A stretch of 64,000 nt of DNA, from positions 1,302,001 through 1,366,000 of the forward strand of contig NZ_PDOF01000001.1 of the NCBI RefSeq assembly GCF_003226345.1, written 5' to 3'. The notes under the pieces are model-generated. The model was not told the origin of the DNA and did no database searches. It was given only the letters and a program-made list of their open reading frames with translations. Of this stretch, positions 44,607 through 51,831 are shown one piece after another (positions within the stretch are counted from its first letter, which is position 1; the number at the start of each line of letters is the position of its first letter). A program made the translations under genes and the position numbers. The DNA comes from Alteribacter lacisalsi (GTDB lineage Bacteria; Bacillota; Bacilli; Bacillales; Salisediminibacteriaceae).

Positions 44607-44816
44607 ATGACGATGGATATATTCACTTTCCCCGATGGAACCCAGGATTTTACGTATGCCTATTTTGTCATGATCGGTCTCTTTTTCTTTGCCTGGCTCA
44701 CAATCTTCACCCTCAAACGATCCAGTAAAAAAGTGATAAATAAAAATGAAGAACACCCGGTTTATGAGATGGGCGAAACAGAGGAGCAGTCCGGAACAAA
44801 AAAACGTGCTGATTAA
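44607..44816 (+). CDS. Small single-helix membrane protein, unknown
   Basis: 69 aa. One membrane helix (YAYFVMIGLFFFAWLTIFTL) is followed by a charged, acidic cytosolic tail (KNEEHPVYEMGETEEQSGTKKRAD). AAAGG precedes ATG 44607. It lies 57 bp after the YfbR-like gene on the same strand and ends in a terminator. No family recognised. Confidence 0.55.
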   Translation: MTMDIFTFPDGTQDFTYAYFVMIGLFFFAWLTIFTLKRSSKKVINKNEEHPVYEMGETEEQSGTKKRAD

Positions 44817-44834
44817 CAGGCAGCACGTTTTTTC
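44797..44834 (+). terminator. Terminator of the YfbR-like operon
   Basis: AAAACGTGCTG / CAGCACGTTTT stem, then TTTTCTTT. The gene's last codons form the left arm. Confidence 0.85.
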
Positions 44835-44840
44835 TTTGCC

Positions 44841-45230
44841 TTACGAACCTTTCTCTTCAAGTGAACTGCCATACTCGCGAATGGCTTCACGCAATTCCTC
44901 CACACGCTTTCTGTTTACATCAAAATCATAATGCCCCAGTCTGGAAGCAGACCTCACATCTACAACGTCCTTTTCCCTGTTGTAAAGAAACTCTACATCA
45001 TCTTTGAATTTCAGCCACTTCGTCTGAAAGACAGCGTGAATATATCCTCCGTCCTCCTGTTTAACTTTACAGTCCTCACGGCTCCTGAGAACCTGCAGGA
45101 TTGAGTTGCAGAATTCTTCTTCAGAACCCTTTACTGGTATTGCTTCTACAAAATGCTTTTCTGATTCCCCTTCCAGGGAAGAAACACAATTCCTTTTGTT
45201 AGAAGGACACAAATCAAGTTCCTTTGTCAT
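44841..45230 (-). CDS. DUF1499 family protein
   Basis: 129 aa. CPSNKRNCVSSLEGESEKHFVEAIP at the N-terminus and GYIHAVFQTKWLKFKDDVEFLY..VDVRSASRLGHYDFDVNRKRVEEL at the C-terminus are the two halves of the DUF1499 signature. Function unknown. AGGTGATCC precedes ATG 45230. No membrane segment, so soluble here although some relatives are membrane-linked. Confidence 0.82.
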   Translation of the reverse strand: MTKELDLCPSNKRNCVSSLEGESEKHFVEAIPVKGSEEEFCNSILQVLRSREDCKVKQEDGGYIHAVFQTKWLKFKDDVEFLYNREKDVVDVRSASRLGHYDFDVNRKRVEELREAIREYGSSLEEKGS

Positions 45231-45286
45231 AAACGCGGATCACCTCATTCGTCTTTTTCCCTTACAGTGTCACGCGGAAACACATT

Positions 45287-45596
45287 TTAAAGGCTTTCAA
45301 TAAACGCTTGGATCTGGTTCTTTCCTTTAAGGACGAGATGAGGGGAACCTGTACGAAAATGATCGTATCTGATTTCTTTACACGAAGATTCATGCTTGGA
45401 GAAAGATCCAGCTTTCTTTTTTTATAATTTCACGCTGACGCTTCGAAAATTCTCCATCGTCAGATTCAACCCAGCCCGGTTTCCGGTAAATGCGGTTAAG
45501 ATGATAAATCGGTATGGATGTTCGTTCACTGAGCTGTTTGGCAAAAGTAGATTTGCCTGCCCCTGCTGACACTCCTGTAACCATAATCCTGTTCAT
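45287..45596 (-). pseudogene. Decayed P-loop kinase (topology modulation protein-like), internal deletion
   Basis: The first 66 codons encode an intact start: MNRIMVTGVSAGAGKST (P-loop), IPIYHLNRIYRKPGWV and REIIKKESWIF, as in the about 170-aa FlaR-like adenylate-kinase relatives. The frame then stops. In another frame, DNA after that encodes YDHFRTGSPHLVLKGKNQIQ and AFIESL-stop, which reads like the C-terminus of the same family. About 70-100 central codons are missing and the frame is shifted, so the gene is dead. Confidence 0.7.
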
Positions 45597-45637
45597 AGAG
45601 CCTCCCCCTTTGCCAAAATCATTATTTTACCATGGGG

Positions 45638-45667
45638 AAAAAAAGAGAACCCGGAGACCCGGGTTCT
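45638..45667 (-). terminator. Terminator of the surface-protein gene
   Basis: AGAACCCGG / CCGGGTTCT stem with a 3-5 nt loop, then TTTTTTT on the minus strand. Confidence 0.88.
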
Positions 45668-45677
45668 GGAAAAATTC

Positions 45678-46625
45678 TTATACCTTACTAAAGCGGCGGC
45701 GGGTTGCCAATACTGCAGCAGCTCCAGCAGCAGTGAGGAGGCCGGCAAGGGCCATGAGCGGTGTACTTGTTGCTGTAGCCGCCATTTCGTCCCCTTCTTC
45801 AGCTTCCTCGATTAATTCTTCAGCCAGTTCGTCAATATGCTGGGCTTGTTCTTTTACTTCGGCCGGCACATCAAAGTCTTCTACGGAGTTGAAGTTGTGG
45901 TAGCTGATGTCAATCCACTGCTCGATTGTCTGGGTTTCCCCTTCAAAATGGAATTCCATATCCATTTCCATTTCAATCCCTGTCACATAATGAGTCTCGG
46001 CATCAACGTGGAGCTCGTACCAGAAATGGCTGATTTCCACATCTTCCATGAAATCTCCCATCATATCGTCCAGCATCTCATCTTCACCATTGTAACCGTT
46101 CCCATTGCCTCCCATTTCAAAAAGGTGCATCAATTCTTCGCCGTCGCCATCATATGTAAGCACATAATAGCCGTCTTCTTCAGTAAGAGACAGTTCCTCA
46201 TGATGTCCATACAGGTCACCAAGCTGCGATTCCGGATCGAACATGATCTCATGAAGACCTTCATCCTCCATTTTGATCCAGCCCTCTTCATCACCAATAT
46301 AAATCCCTTCTTCAGTCCAGTAAGTTGTGATAGTAAATTCTTCACCATCTACAGAAATATTCATCACTTCCCGGAGTTTAAACGGATTCATAATGATATC
46401 CTGTTCCGCTGTTGTATGAGATTCAAAGTCACCCATCATCTCATCTGAGATCACCTGGTGTGCTTCCATTAAGGATGAATAACTGTCCAAACCGGCCATC
46501 GCTTCGTTGGCATGATTCAGAACGTCTTCTGCACTTATTTCATCAGCGCTGGCAGTCATGGCGGATCCGGCAAACAATACGGTACAGGACAGGGCGGCAA
46601 CAGCAGTTTTTTTCATCGTTTTCAA
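45678..46625 (-). CDS. Acidic secreted protein with C-terminal membrane anchor, no LPXTG (DUF6612-like)
   Basis: About 315 aa. A Sec signal (MKKTAVAALSCTVLFAGSAMTASADE) precedes a domain very rich in Asp, Glu and Met (EMEMDMEFHFEGETQ), like the LolA-fold DUF6612 lipoprotein-type proteins of Bacilli (recall, unverified). The C-terminus has an acidic stalk, then STPLMALAGLLTAAGAAAVLATRRRFSKV-type sorting architecture: hydrophobic helix plus RRR tail, but no LPXTG or NPQTN motif in front. The start is TTG 46625, 8 nt after GGGAG; ATG 46616 is too far from a ribosome site. Acidity fits life in salt. Confidence 0.7.
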   Translation of the reverse strand: MKTMKKTAVAALSCTVLFAGSAMTASADEISAEDVLNHANEAMAGLDSYSSLMEAHQVISDEMMGDFESHTTAEQDIIMNPFKLREVMNISVDGEEFTITTYWTEEGIYIGDEEGWIKMEDEGLHEIMFDPESQLGDLYGHHEELSLTEEDGYYVLTYDGDGEELMHLFEMGGNGNGYNGEDEMLDDMMGDFMEDVEISHFWYELHVDAETHYVTGIEMEMDMEFHFEGETQTIEQWIDISYHNFNSVEDFDVPAEVKEQAQHIDELAEELIEEAEEGDEMAATATSTPLMALAGLLTAAGAAAVLATRRRFSKV

Positions 46626-46828
46626 ATCGTTCTCTCCCTTTTGGATGGCAGCATTTTTTGTGCCTCTGAATTTTGGAAATATGCGAGCAGTTCCAGCCCG
46701 CTTCCTCTGTTCCCAGAATTTTATTTCCACTTTACAAATACCATTAACGGGAGTATTTCAAACCACTAAATTTGAAAATTTTGTGAATTAAACATAAAAA
46801 TCACAGTAAACCATGAAAAAGGAATCAT

Positions 46829-46868
46829 TAAAAAGACTGTAAAGCCTGCATCAGCAGTTTTACAGTCT
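46829..46868 (-). terminator. Terminator of the flavodoxin-like gene
   Basis: GACTGTAAA / TTTACAGTC arms with a partly paired CTGCTGATGCAG loop, then TTTTTAA on the minus strand. Confidence 0.82.
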
Positions 46869-46878
46869 CCAAGCTCAT

Positions 46879-47418
46879 TTATCCGAGTTTTTTTGCGGCT
46901 TCAGCTACGCTTTTTCCATAACTTCGTGCCAGTTTCATTTCGGCTTCGCCCGGTTTGTTCATTGGTGCATCTTTGGATTCTTCCACTGGAATAACCGCTG
47001 TTGCTCCATATGGATTGCCGTATTTGGCACGATCCTCATCCAGCGGACCTGTGTGAGAAACGATAATCATGCCATGGTGCTGCATGGGCGTCTGAAGTGC
47101 CCTGCACACGTTTTCCACCCCGCCGTGCTGTGTTGAAGTGGTCGCAAACACGCCGCCTGCCTTCCCTTGAAGCGCCCCTGTGAACCAGAGTCCGCCGAGT
47201 TTGCCGAAGAATTCACTCATTTTCGGATTTGGTTCGCCGAAATAACCGGATGAACCCCAGATGATCCCTGCCATCTCCTTAAGTGAGTCAGGTTCGGTAT
47301 CCTCAACTGCATTCAGAACAGCCTCAACTCCTTCGACCTGCCCTGCGCCTTCAGCTACTGCTTCAGCGAGAACTTTTGTGTGACCATTCATACTTGCGTA
47401 CAGCACAGCTACTTTCAT
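46879..47418 (-). CDS. WrbA-like flavodoxin-family NAD(P)H reductase
   Basis: A 179-aa FMN protein. MKVAVLYASMNGHTKVLAEAVAEGA is the phosphate-binding start; IIWGSSGYFGEPNPKMSEFF and GGVFATTSTQHGGVENVCRAL match WrbA/type IV quinone reductases. These move two electrons from NAD(P)H to quinones. GGAGTGA precedes ATG 47418. It lies 66 bp behind the N-demethylase reductase on the same strand with no terminator between, so it may belong to that transcript. Confidence 0.85.
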   Translation of the reverse strand: MKVAVLYASMNGHTKVLAEAVAEGAGQVEGVEAVLNAVEDTEPDSLKEMAGIIWGSSGYFGEPNPKMSEFFGKLGGLWFTGALQGKAGGVFATTSTQHGGVENVCRALQTPMQHHGMIIVSHTGPLDEDRAKYGNPYGATAVIPVEESKDAPMNKPGEAEMKLARSYGKSVAEAAKKLG

Positions 47419-47484
47419 AAAATCACTCCATTCTTTTCGAATGAGTTTATTTTTTTCCAAAAGAAGAGAGCTTATGAATGTTTT

Positions 47485-48417
47485 TTACAGCTTAAGCAGC
47501 AATGGCCCTCCCTCCCCCCTGGATACACAAGGGATGAAGCTGCCTTGCTTTCTTTCCTCAACAGTCAAAAACCGGTCTCGATGTACCGGGTCACCCTTGA
47601 TAATTTTGATCTCACATGTACCGCAATGGCCGGCACGGCAGGAGGAGACGACCGGGTACCCTTTTTTTTCAAGCTGGTCGAGAAGGTTTTCATCTTTTGA
47701 AACAGTAAAAACTTCCCTTTTTGTTTGTATCGTAAATGCTTCATTTTTCTGTTTAACTGGAACTGCAAACGGTTCGGTGTAAATGGAATGATCAGGATAG
47801 CCATACTTTTTTGCACTCTCTTCAAACTGATGATTGAATGCCGGCGGGCCGCAAATATAAACCGCGGTGCCGATGGGATGGGTTTTCAGACTGCAGGGTA
47901 AGAGCCGTTCCGGTGACTTTTCTTTTGTAAAATAAAACCGGTTCTTCGATCCAAAACGGCGTTTCAGGAAGGAATAAAAGGCGCATTCCTCTCTGGTTCT
48001 GGCCGTGTAATGAATAGTAAAAGGTTTTCCCTTCCTGCAGCACCACTCAGCCATACTGATCATTGGCGTTATCCCTATTCCTGCAGCATAAAAAACGTGA
48101 TATCTCGCTGAAACAGACGGCATGATCCCATTCTTCGGAAGACTGATCAAAACCTTGTGCCCAGGTTTTACTTTCTCGTGCCAGTATGCCGAGCCGCCGC
48201 GTGAGCTTTTTGTATGTAAAATTGCAATCTCATACCATCCTTCTGCTGAATATCTGACAATAGAGTAGGGACGCACCCACTTTCCATTATGGCCGATTGC
48301 TGTGAGCAAGTGAGCACCGGCTAAGGGAGTCGGCAAAAATTCTTCATGGGAAGCGATCCGGAACCGTTTAACAGATGCCGTCTCCGGAATGACTTCATTA
48401 ATATAGGCCTTTATCAT
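47485..48417 (-). CDS. VanB/PDR-type oxidoreductase of the N-demethylase operon
   Basis: A 310-aa electron-transfer subunit. RPYSIV binds flavin, HVFYAAGIGITPMISMA and YICGPPAF bind NAD(P)H, and CRAGHCGTCEIKI with a late FIPC supplies a plant-type 2Fe-2S cluster. The size equals VanB-type reductases. ATG 48417 (MIKAYINEVIPET) has AAGGAGG 8 nt upstream. The same frame stays open to an ATG at 48873, but the 58 codons before 48417 are out-of-frame DmmA sequence, so the apparent 462-aa protein is judged artefactual. It should feed electrons to the heme subunit. Confidence 0.82.
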   Translation of the reverse strand: MIKAYINEVIPETASVKRFRIASHEEFLPTPLAGAHLLTAIGHNGKWVRPYSIVRYSAEGWYEIAILHTKSSRGGSAYWHEKVKPGHKVLISLPKNGIMPSVSARYHVFYAAGIGITPMISMAEWCCRKGKPFTIHYTARTREECAFYSFLKRRFGSKNRFYFTKEKSPERLLPCSLKTHPIGTAVYICGPPAFNHQFEESAKKYGYPDHSIYTEPFAVPVKQKNEAFTIQTKREVFTVSKDENLLDQLEKKGYPVVSSCRAGHCGTCEIKIIKGDPVHRDRFLTVEERKQGSFIPCVSRGEGGPLLLKL

Positions 48418-48873
48418 CTCCCGATCCTCCTTCAAAAAACCCAAGATATGCCTGCCAGTGATCAGAGCGCTGCTTTGTGACTGTGAGGTTGAGACCGCAT
48501 GAAGGACACGGGCATAAAGGACGTCCGGCCTCTGTTTTAAAAACAGTATGGCAGTGAGCGCAGAAAACGTTTGCGAGTGAATCGGCAGCCATAAACTGCC
48601 TCTCTTTACTTGAAAACCGGCTTTTACAGCTGCTTTCTCCACCTGTTCGAGGAGCCCCGATTCACATGAACAGTATAAATACGTTCCCATCGTCTGGCTG
48701 TGAAGGATGTCAATTACACGGTTCCAATCTTGAGCACTGGTTATGAAAACCGATTTAACCCGTTCGTTCCTATCGTTAAACTCTCTGAGTAGAGGAGCAG
48801 CCACCTTCTTCCCTGTACTGTCCACGATCAGAAGATAGCAGCGCTTGTTATTCACATAATAAAAGCTGTTCAT
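48398..48873 (-). CDS. DmmA-like small subunit, split by a frameshift
   Basis: The N-terminal domain starts at ATG 48873 (MNSFYYVNNKRCYLLIVD) and runs to about GFQVKRGS. The C-terminal zinc ribbon (VFCAHCHTVF, PCPSCGLNLTV, DHWQAYLGFFEGG) lies in the -1 frame, from about 48592 to a stop at 48398. Both halves match the DmmA family, normally one chain. One extra T in AGTTTATGG near 48590 would restore it. GAGAGG before ATG 48592 could also allow separate synthesis of the ribbon. The start overlaps the heme-subunit stop (ATGA). Frameshift, sequencing error or programmed shift are all possible. Confidence 0.65.
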
Positions 48874-49802
48874 GTCTTCGCGCTCCCCGTCCTTCGGATT
48901 TCTTCCTGCAGGTATTGAAAAAGAGGTGTTTCATATTCGGTAATGCCTTTATAGGCTTTTATATCTCCGGGGAGTTCGCGAACGATCGTGTACAATTGCT
49001 CCATTTCCCCGGCGGTCAAATTCTCAATTTTCTTTAGATATGTACGAATTGTAAAAAGAATAGCCTGTGTGGAAGGAAGGCGGAACAAACGCTGGACTTC
49101 CACCCTGAGATGGACAAGATGACCTGCGTTTTTTGCTGTCACCTTTTTTCTGTCCTTTTTCCAATACGGCGAAGTTTCAAGAGAATGGTCAAGACGGTTT
49201 CCTGCAGCAAGTGACCAGTTTATTCTTTCAAATGGCAAATCAGCATCAAGTCCCTTCAAAAACCGAATAATCCTTGAATCCAGCCCGCTGCTGTTTAACC
49301 CTGGCACAGGACTGTGAATGTCGATAAACGGCATTCCCAGGTTAAATGTTAACGACCAGCCGGCTGGAAAACAGAGCAGACCGGCATCCAGGTGAATGTT
49401 CTGATCACGCTCGTACATCAAAATCAAATCTTCCTGTACATGTTCTCCAACGGATTTCAGGGGGCTTTCACATTCCTTTGTCACACAAATGGTTTCATGG
49501 AGCAGATGGTTCGTCAACGTAAAGGCTTCAGCAGACTTTCGGGTAGTGAATTTTTTATTAAAGCTGGAGGAAAGATGGTCTGCAACAAGCATTGCAGCTT
49601 CATACTGAGCCTCTTTCATATGTGGAAGTGCTTTAAAGCAGCGTTCCTCAGATGATTGGAGAAGATCTCTTTTTACTTTCATCTCTTCAATGTACAAATA
49701 ATCCACAGTGACGCATGGGGCTTGGGGGATCGGAAAGGTATTATTTGAATATGCGTAACTGTTCTGTCCGTCGCTGAATGGCCATGGAAAGGTCTTCCTC
49801 AT
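48870..49802 (-). CDS. Heme-dependent oxidative N-demethylase alpha subunit-like (DUF3445)
   Basis: 310 aa. FPWPFSDGQNSYAYSNNTFPI and VTVDYLYIEEMKVKRDLL at the start, QEDLILMYERDQNIHLDAGLLCFPAGWSL, and NRLDHSLETSPYW and VHLRVEVQRLFRLPSTQAILFTIRTYL later match the DUF3445/HODM alpha family: heme proteins that oxidatively demethylate secondary amines such as dimethylamine. The DmmA-like and reductase genes follow as in known dmm clusters. ATG 49802 has AAAGGA 9 nt upstream; the frame opens at 49823. Cytosolic. Its substrate here is inferred from relatives. Confidence 0.82.
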   Translation of the reverse strand: MRKTFPWPFSDGQNSYAYSNNTFPIPQAPCVTVDYLYIEEMKVKRDLLQSSEERCFKALPHMKEAQYEAAMLVADHLSSSFNKKFTTRKSAEAFTLTNHLLHETICVTKECESPLKSVGEHVQEDLILMYERDQNIHLDAGLLCFPAGWSLTFNLGMPFIDIHSPVPGLNSSGLDSRIIRFLKGLDADLPFERINWSLAAGNRLDHSLETSPYWKKDRKKVTAKNAGHLVHLRVEVQRLFRLPSTQAILFTIRTYLKKIENLTAGEMEQLYTIVRELPGDIKAYKGITEYETPLFQYLQEEIRRTGSAKT

Positions 49803-49898
49803 CACAATCATTCCTTTATTCACTCAGTATTAATATCCGTTGCTTACTTCCTTCGATAAACGATCGCCGATTCCTTTTAACTGTTTAATAAACAAAGG

Positions 49899-49932
49899 CA
49901 AAAACCGGCCATCCTCAAATGGACAGCCGGCT
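49899..49932 (-). terminator. Terminator of the ring-cleaving dioxygenase gene
   Basis: CCGGCTGTCC / GGATGGCCGG arms (two G-U pairs), then TTTTTG on the minus strand. Confidence 0.78.
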
Positions 49933-49938
49933 GAAAGT

Positions 49939-50916
49939 TTATTTTGTTTTCGTGTCGAGAGGTTTCAGGCCCGCTTCGATTTCTTTACGTTTTGATTCAA
50001 AGAACGGCGGCAGGGCAAGGCTTTCTCCGAGGCTGTCAAGGCTCTCATCTGTATCAAAGCCCGGTCCGTCAGTTGCCAGCTCAAATAGGATGCCGTTTGG
50101 CTCCCTGAAGTAGAGAGAACGGAAATAAAAGCGGTCAACAAAGCCGGAGTTTGGAATCTGCAGTTCATTAATTCTTGACACCCACTGCTTGAGTTCAGCT
50201 TCATCATCCACCCGGAAGGCTACGTGGTGGACAGCTCCGCGTCCCATTCTTTCAGGCGGAAGGTCTGTACGCTCTTCAAGATGAACCTCTGCTCCGTTAC
50301 CGCCTTCTCCAGCTTCAAATACCCGAACATCCGGCTGTCCTTCAACACTCGAAGGGTATTTACGGTCTGTTTCCTTAAAGCCAAGAATTTCCGTAAGCAC
50401 CCTTACTGTGCTTTCAGGTTTTCTGACCGTCAGTCTGACAGGACCAAGACCGGTTGCTCCTTTTTCCTGTGATACTGGTGAGCGGTCCCAAGGGATACCA
50501 GCTTTAACACCAGCATTTTTTTCATCAGATACAAAGGACAGACGCTGACCTTCAGGATCTTCGAAATCAAGATACTTTTTTCCGGATCTCGTTTGAATTC
50601 CCTCATGTTTGACACCCAGTTTATCAAAACGATCTTTCCAGAATTCCAGCGCAGCGTCATTCTTTACCCGCAGTCCAATTGAAGAAATACTGCTTACCCC
50701 TTGGTGAGCCTGGGCCGCCATCGGAATTTCAAAGAACGTCAGTTCGGTACCCGGATTTCCTTTTTCATCTCCGTAAAACAGGTGATACACGGAGGTATCA
50801 TCCTGATTGACTGTTTTTTTAACGAGACGCATCCCGATTACTTCCGTATAAAAACGGTAATTTTCCTGAGCATTTGCTGTTAACGCTGAAACGTGATGGA
50901 TGCCTTTTACGTTCAT
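49939..50916 (-). CDS. Ring-cleaving dioxygenase (MhqO/MhqA-like glyoxalase-fold)
   Basis: 325 aa with two vicinal-oxygen-chelate domains. The first has KGIHHVSALTANAQENYRFYTEVIGMRLVKKTVNQDD, the second VHHVAFRVDDEAEL, with metal residues from GIHHVS, the mid His and late Glu (ELATDGPGF). It matches the MhqO-type dioxygenases that protect Bacillus from quinones and catechols. AAGGGAGG precedes ATG 50916. A dyad (ACTTAC-5-GTAAGT) upstream may be the operator of a quinone-sensing regulator. Confidence 0.88.
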   Translation of the reverse strand: MNVKGIHHVSALTANAQENYRFYTEVIGMRLVKKTVNQDDTSVYHLFYGDEKGNPGTELTFFEIPMAAQAHQGVSSISSIGLRVKNDAALEFWKDRFDKLGVKHEGIQTRSGKKYLDFEDPEGQRLSFVSDEKNAGVKAGIPWDRSPVSQEKGATGLGPVRLTVRKPESTVRVLTEILGFKETDRKYPSSVEGQPDVRVFEAGEGGNGAEVHLEERTDLPPERMGRGAVHHVAFRVDDEAELKQWVSRINELQIPNSGFVDRFYFRSLYFREPNGILFELATDGPGFDTDESLDSLGESLALPPFFESKRKEIEAGLKPLDTKTK

Positions 50917-50954
50917 TTTTAAAATCCTCCCTTTAAACATTATTATATTCATCA

Positions 50955-50971
50955 ACTTACTTTTTGTAAGT
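50955..50971 (-). promoter_or_regulatory. Candidate operator of the ring-cleaving dioxygenase gene
   Basis: Perfect inverted repeat ACTTAC-TTTTT-GTAAGT 39-55 bp before the start codon, inside AT-rich promoter sequence. Dyads of this kind bind HxlR/MarR-type redox regulators in Bacilli; the regulator is not in the window. Confidence 0.5.
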
Positions 50972-51027
50972 ATAATAATAGAGTAAAGACTTAGTCCTGT
51001 CAATTATTGTGTACCGCATGCCATGAG

Positions 51028-51063
51028 AAAAACCCTGAAAAGCCTGCGGCCTGTTCAGGGTTT
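51028..51063 (-). terminator. Terminator of the DinB gene
   Basis: AAACCCTGAA / TTCAGGGTTT arms around CAGGCCGCAGGC, then T-run on the minus strand. Confidence 0.85.
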
Positions 51064-51068
51064 ACCAT

Positions 51069-51542
51069 CTAGCCCCAGACGTTTTTTACGTTTGAAGCAT
51101 TTTTTATACTATTGATGACGCCAAGGTGCAGACAGTCATGTGCAGTGAGAAACTGAACAAGTTCCTCGCCTGTGTCCATACCTCTGAAAGATTTCTCAAG
51201 CTTTGCCGTGAAAATCTGTTCAGATTGCTGGTCGAGCCATTCTGCCTGCTCTTTCAAAAGAGCAATGATCCGAGTTAATTCCGGAACATCAAGGTCTGCC
51301 CAGTGTTCAGGACTCGTTCCTTTCGAAAATGCTTTCTGATAGTCCGCAGGAAGGTCTACTGCCCTGTCAGCGAGAGTTCCTGTCTTTTCATAGAAATTCA
51401 CAAGAATATGGCCTGCATTCCACTTAATATTGTTACTGAACCCGTCCGGTATACGGCAGGCAAGTTCCTCATCTGCAGCTTCCAGGGACTGGGTCAGCCG
51501 CTCACGCCAGAAATGGCATGCTTTTAATGCTCCTGACATCAT
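51069..51542 (-). CDS. DinB-family (YfiT-like) four-helix protein
   Basis: 157 aa. Metal-site residues of the DinB fold are seen in NIKWNAGHILVNFYEKTG (first His), and AHDCLHLGVI (two His). Family members bind a divalent metal; some are thiol transferases using bacillithiol, but this one's activity is unknown. AAAGGAGG precedes the double ATG at 51542/51539. A MITE is inserted 22 bp upstream of the start, so its native promoter, or its link to the exonuclease gene, has been interrupted. Confidence 0.75.
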   Translation of the reverse strand: MMSGALKACHFWRERLTQSLEAADEELACRIPDGFSNNIKWNAGHILVNFYEKTGTLADRAVDLPADYQKAFSKGTSPEHWADLDVPELTRIIALLKEQAEWLDQQSEQIFTAKLEKSFRGMDTGEELVQFLTAHDCLHLGVINSIKNASNVKNVWG

Positions 51543-51563
51543 TGTTTCCTCCTTTAATGGTTA

Positions 51564-51813
51564 GGCTCTGTTAAAGTCGGGTGTTGATTTCGACTCACTG
51601 CGCTCCTTTTCCGCGGGCACCGCTTCAGCCTCCTCGGGAACCATGCTTCTTTCTCTGCTCGTTTCGCTTCGAAGCGTCTGCGTCGAAGCAACTCGGAGCA
51701 TACTCGTGAAGTAACCGCTCGTCCCTGCGGGATCTTCAGCCGGCGCTGTTCCGAGCGTCACGCGTTCGCTTCAATCAACGATAGAAATATCAACATCAAG
51801 CTTTAACCTAGCC
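51564..51813. mobile_element. MITE-like element (family A), 250 bp, with exact 8-bp target duplication
   Basis: The ends GGCTCTGTTAAAG..TGTTGAT and (reverse complement) GGCTAGGTTAAAG..TGTTGAT are inverted repeats. AATGGTTA occurs immediately outside both ends (51556-51563 and 51814-51821), an exact 8-bp target duplication. The GC-rich core has TTTTCCGCGGGCACCGCTTC, the hairpin GCTTCGA/TCGAAGC and CCCTGCGGGATCTTC. No ORF of consequence. Ends and duplication length recall IS6-family elements. Confidence 0.85.
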
Positions 51814-51831
51814 AATGGTTAAAATTAAAAA

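Noticed and set aside
45837-46448. 203-aa frame on + strand
   Set aside because: Antisense of the acidic surface-protein gene; His/Phe-rich composition is an artefact.
47485-48873. Single 462-aa open frame combining DmmA-like start and reductase
   Set aside because: The middle 58 codons are out-of-frame relative to a zinc ribbon encoded in the other frame, and the reductase has its own start and strong ribosome site at 48417.
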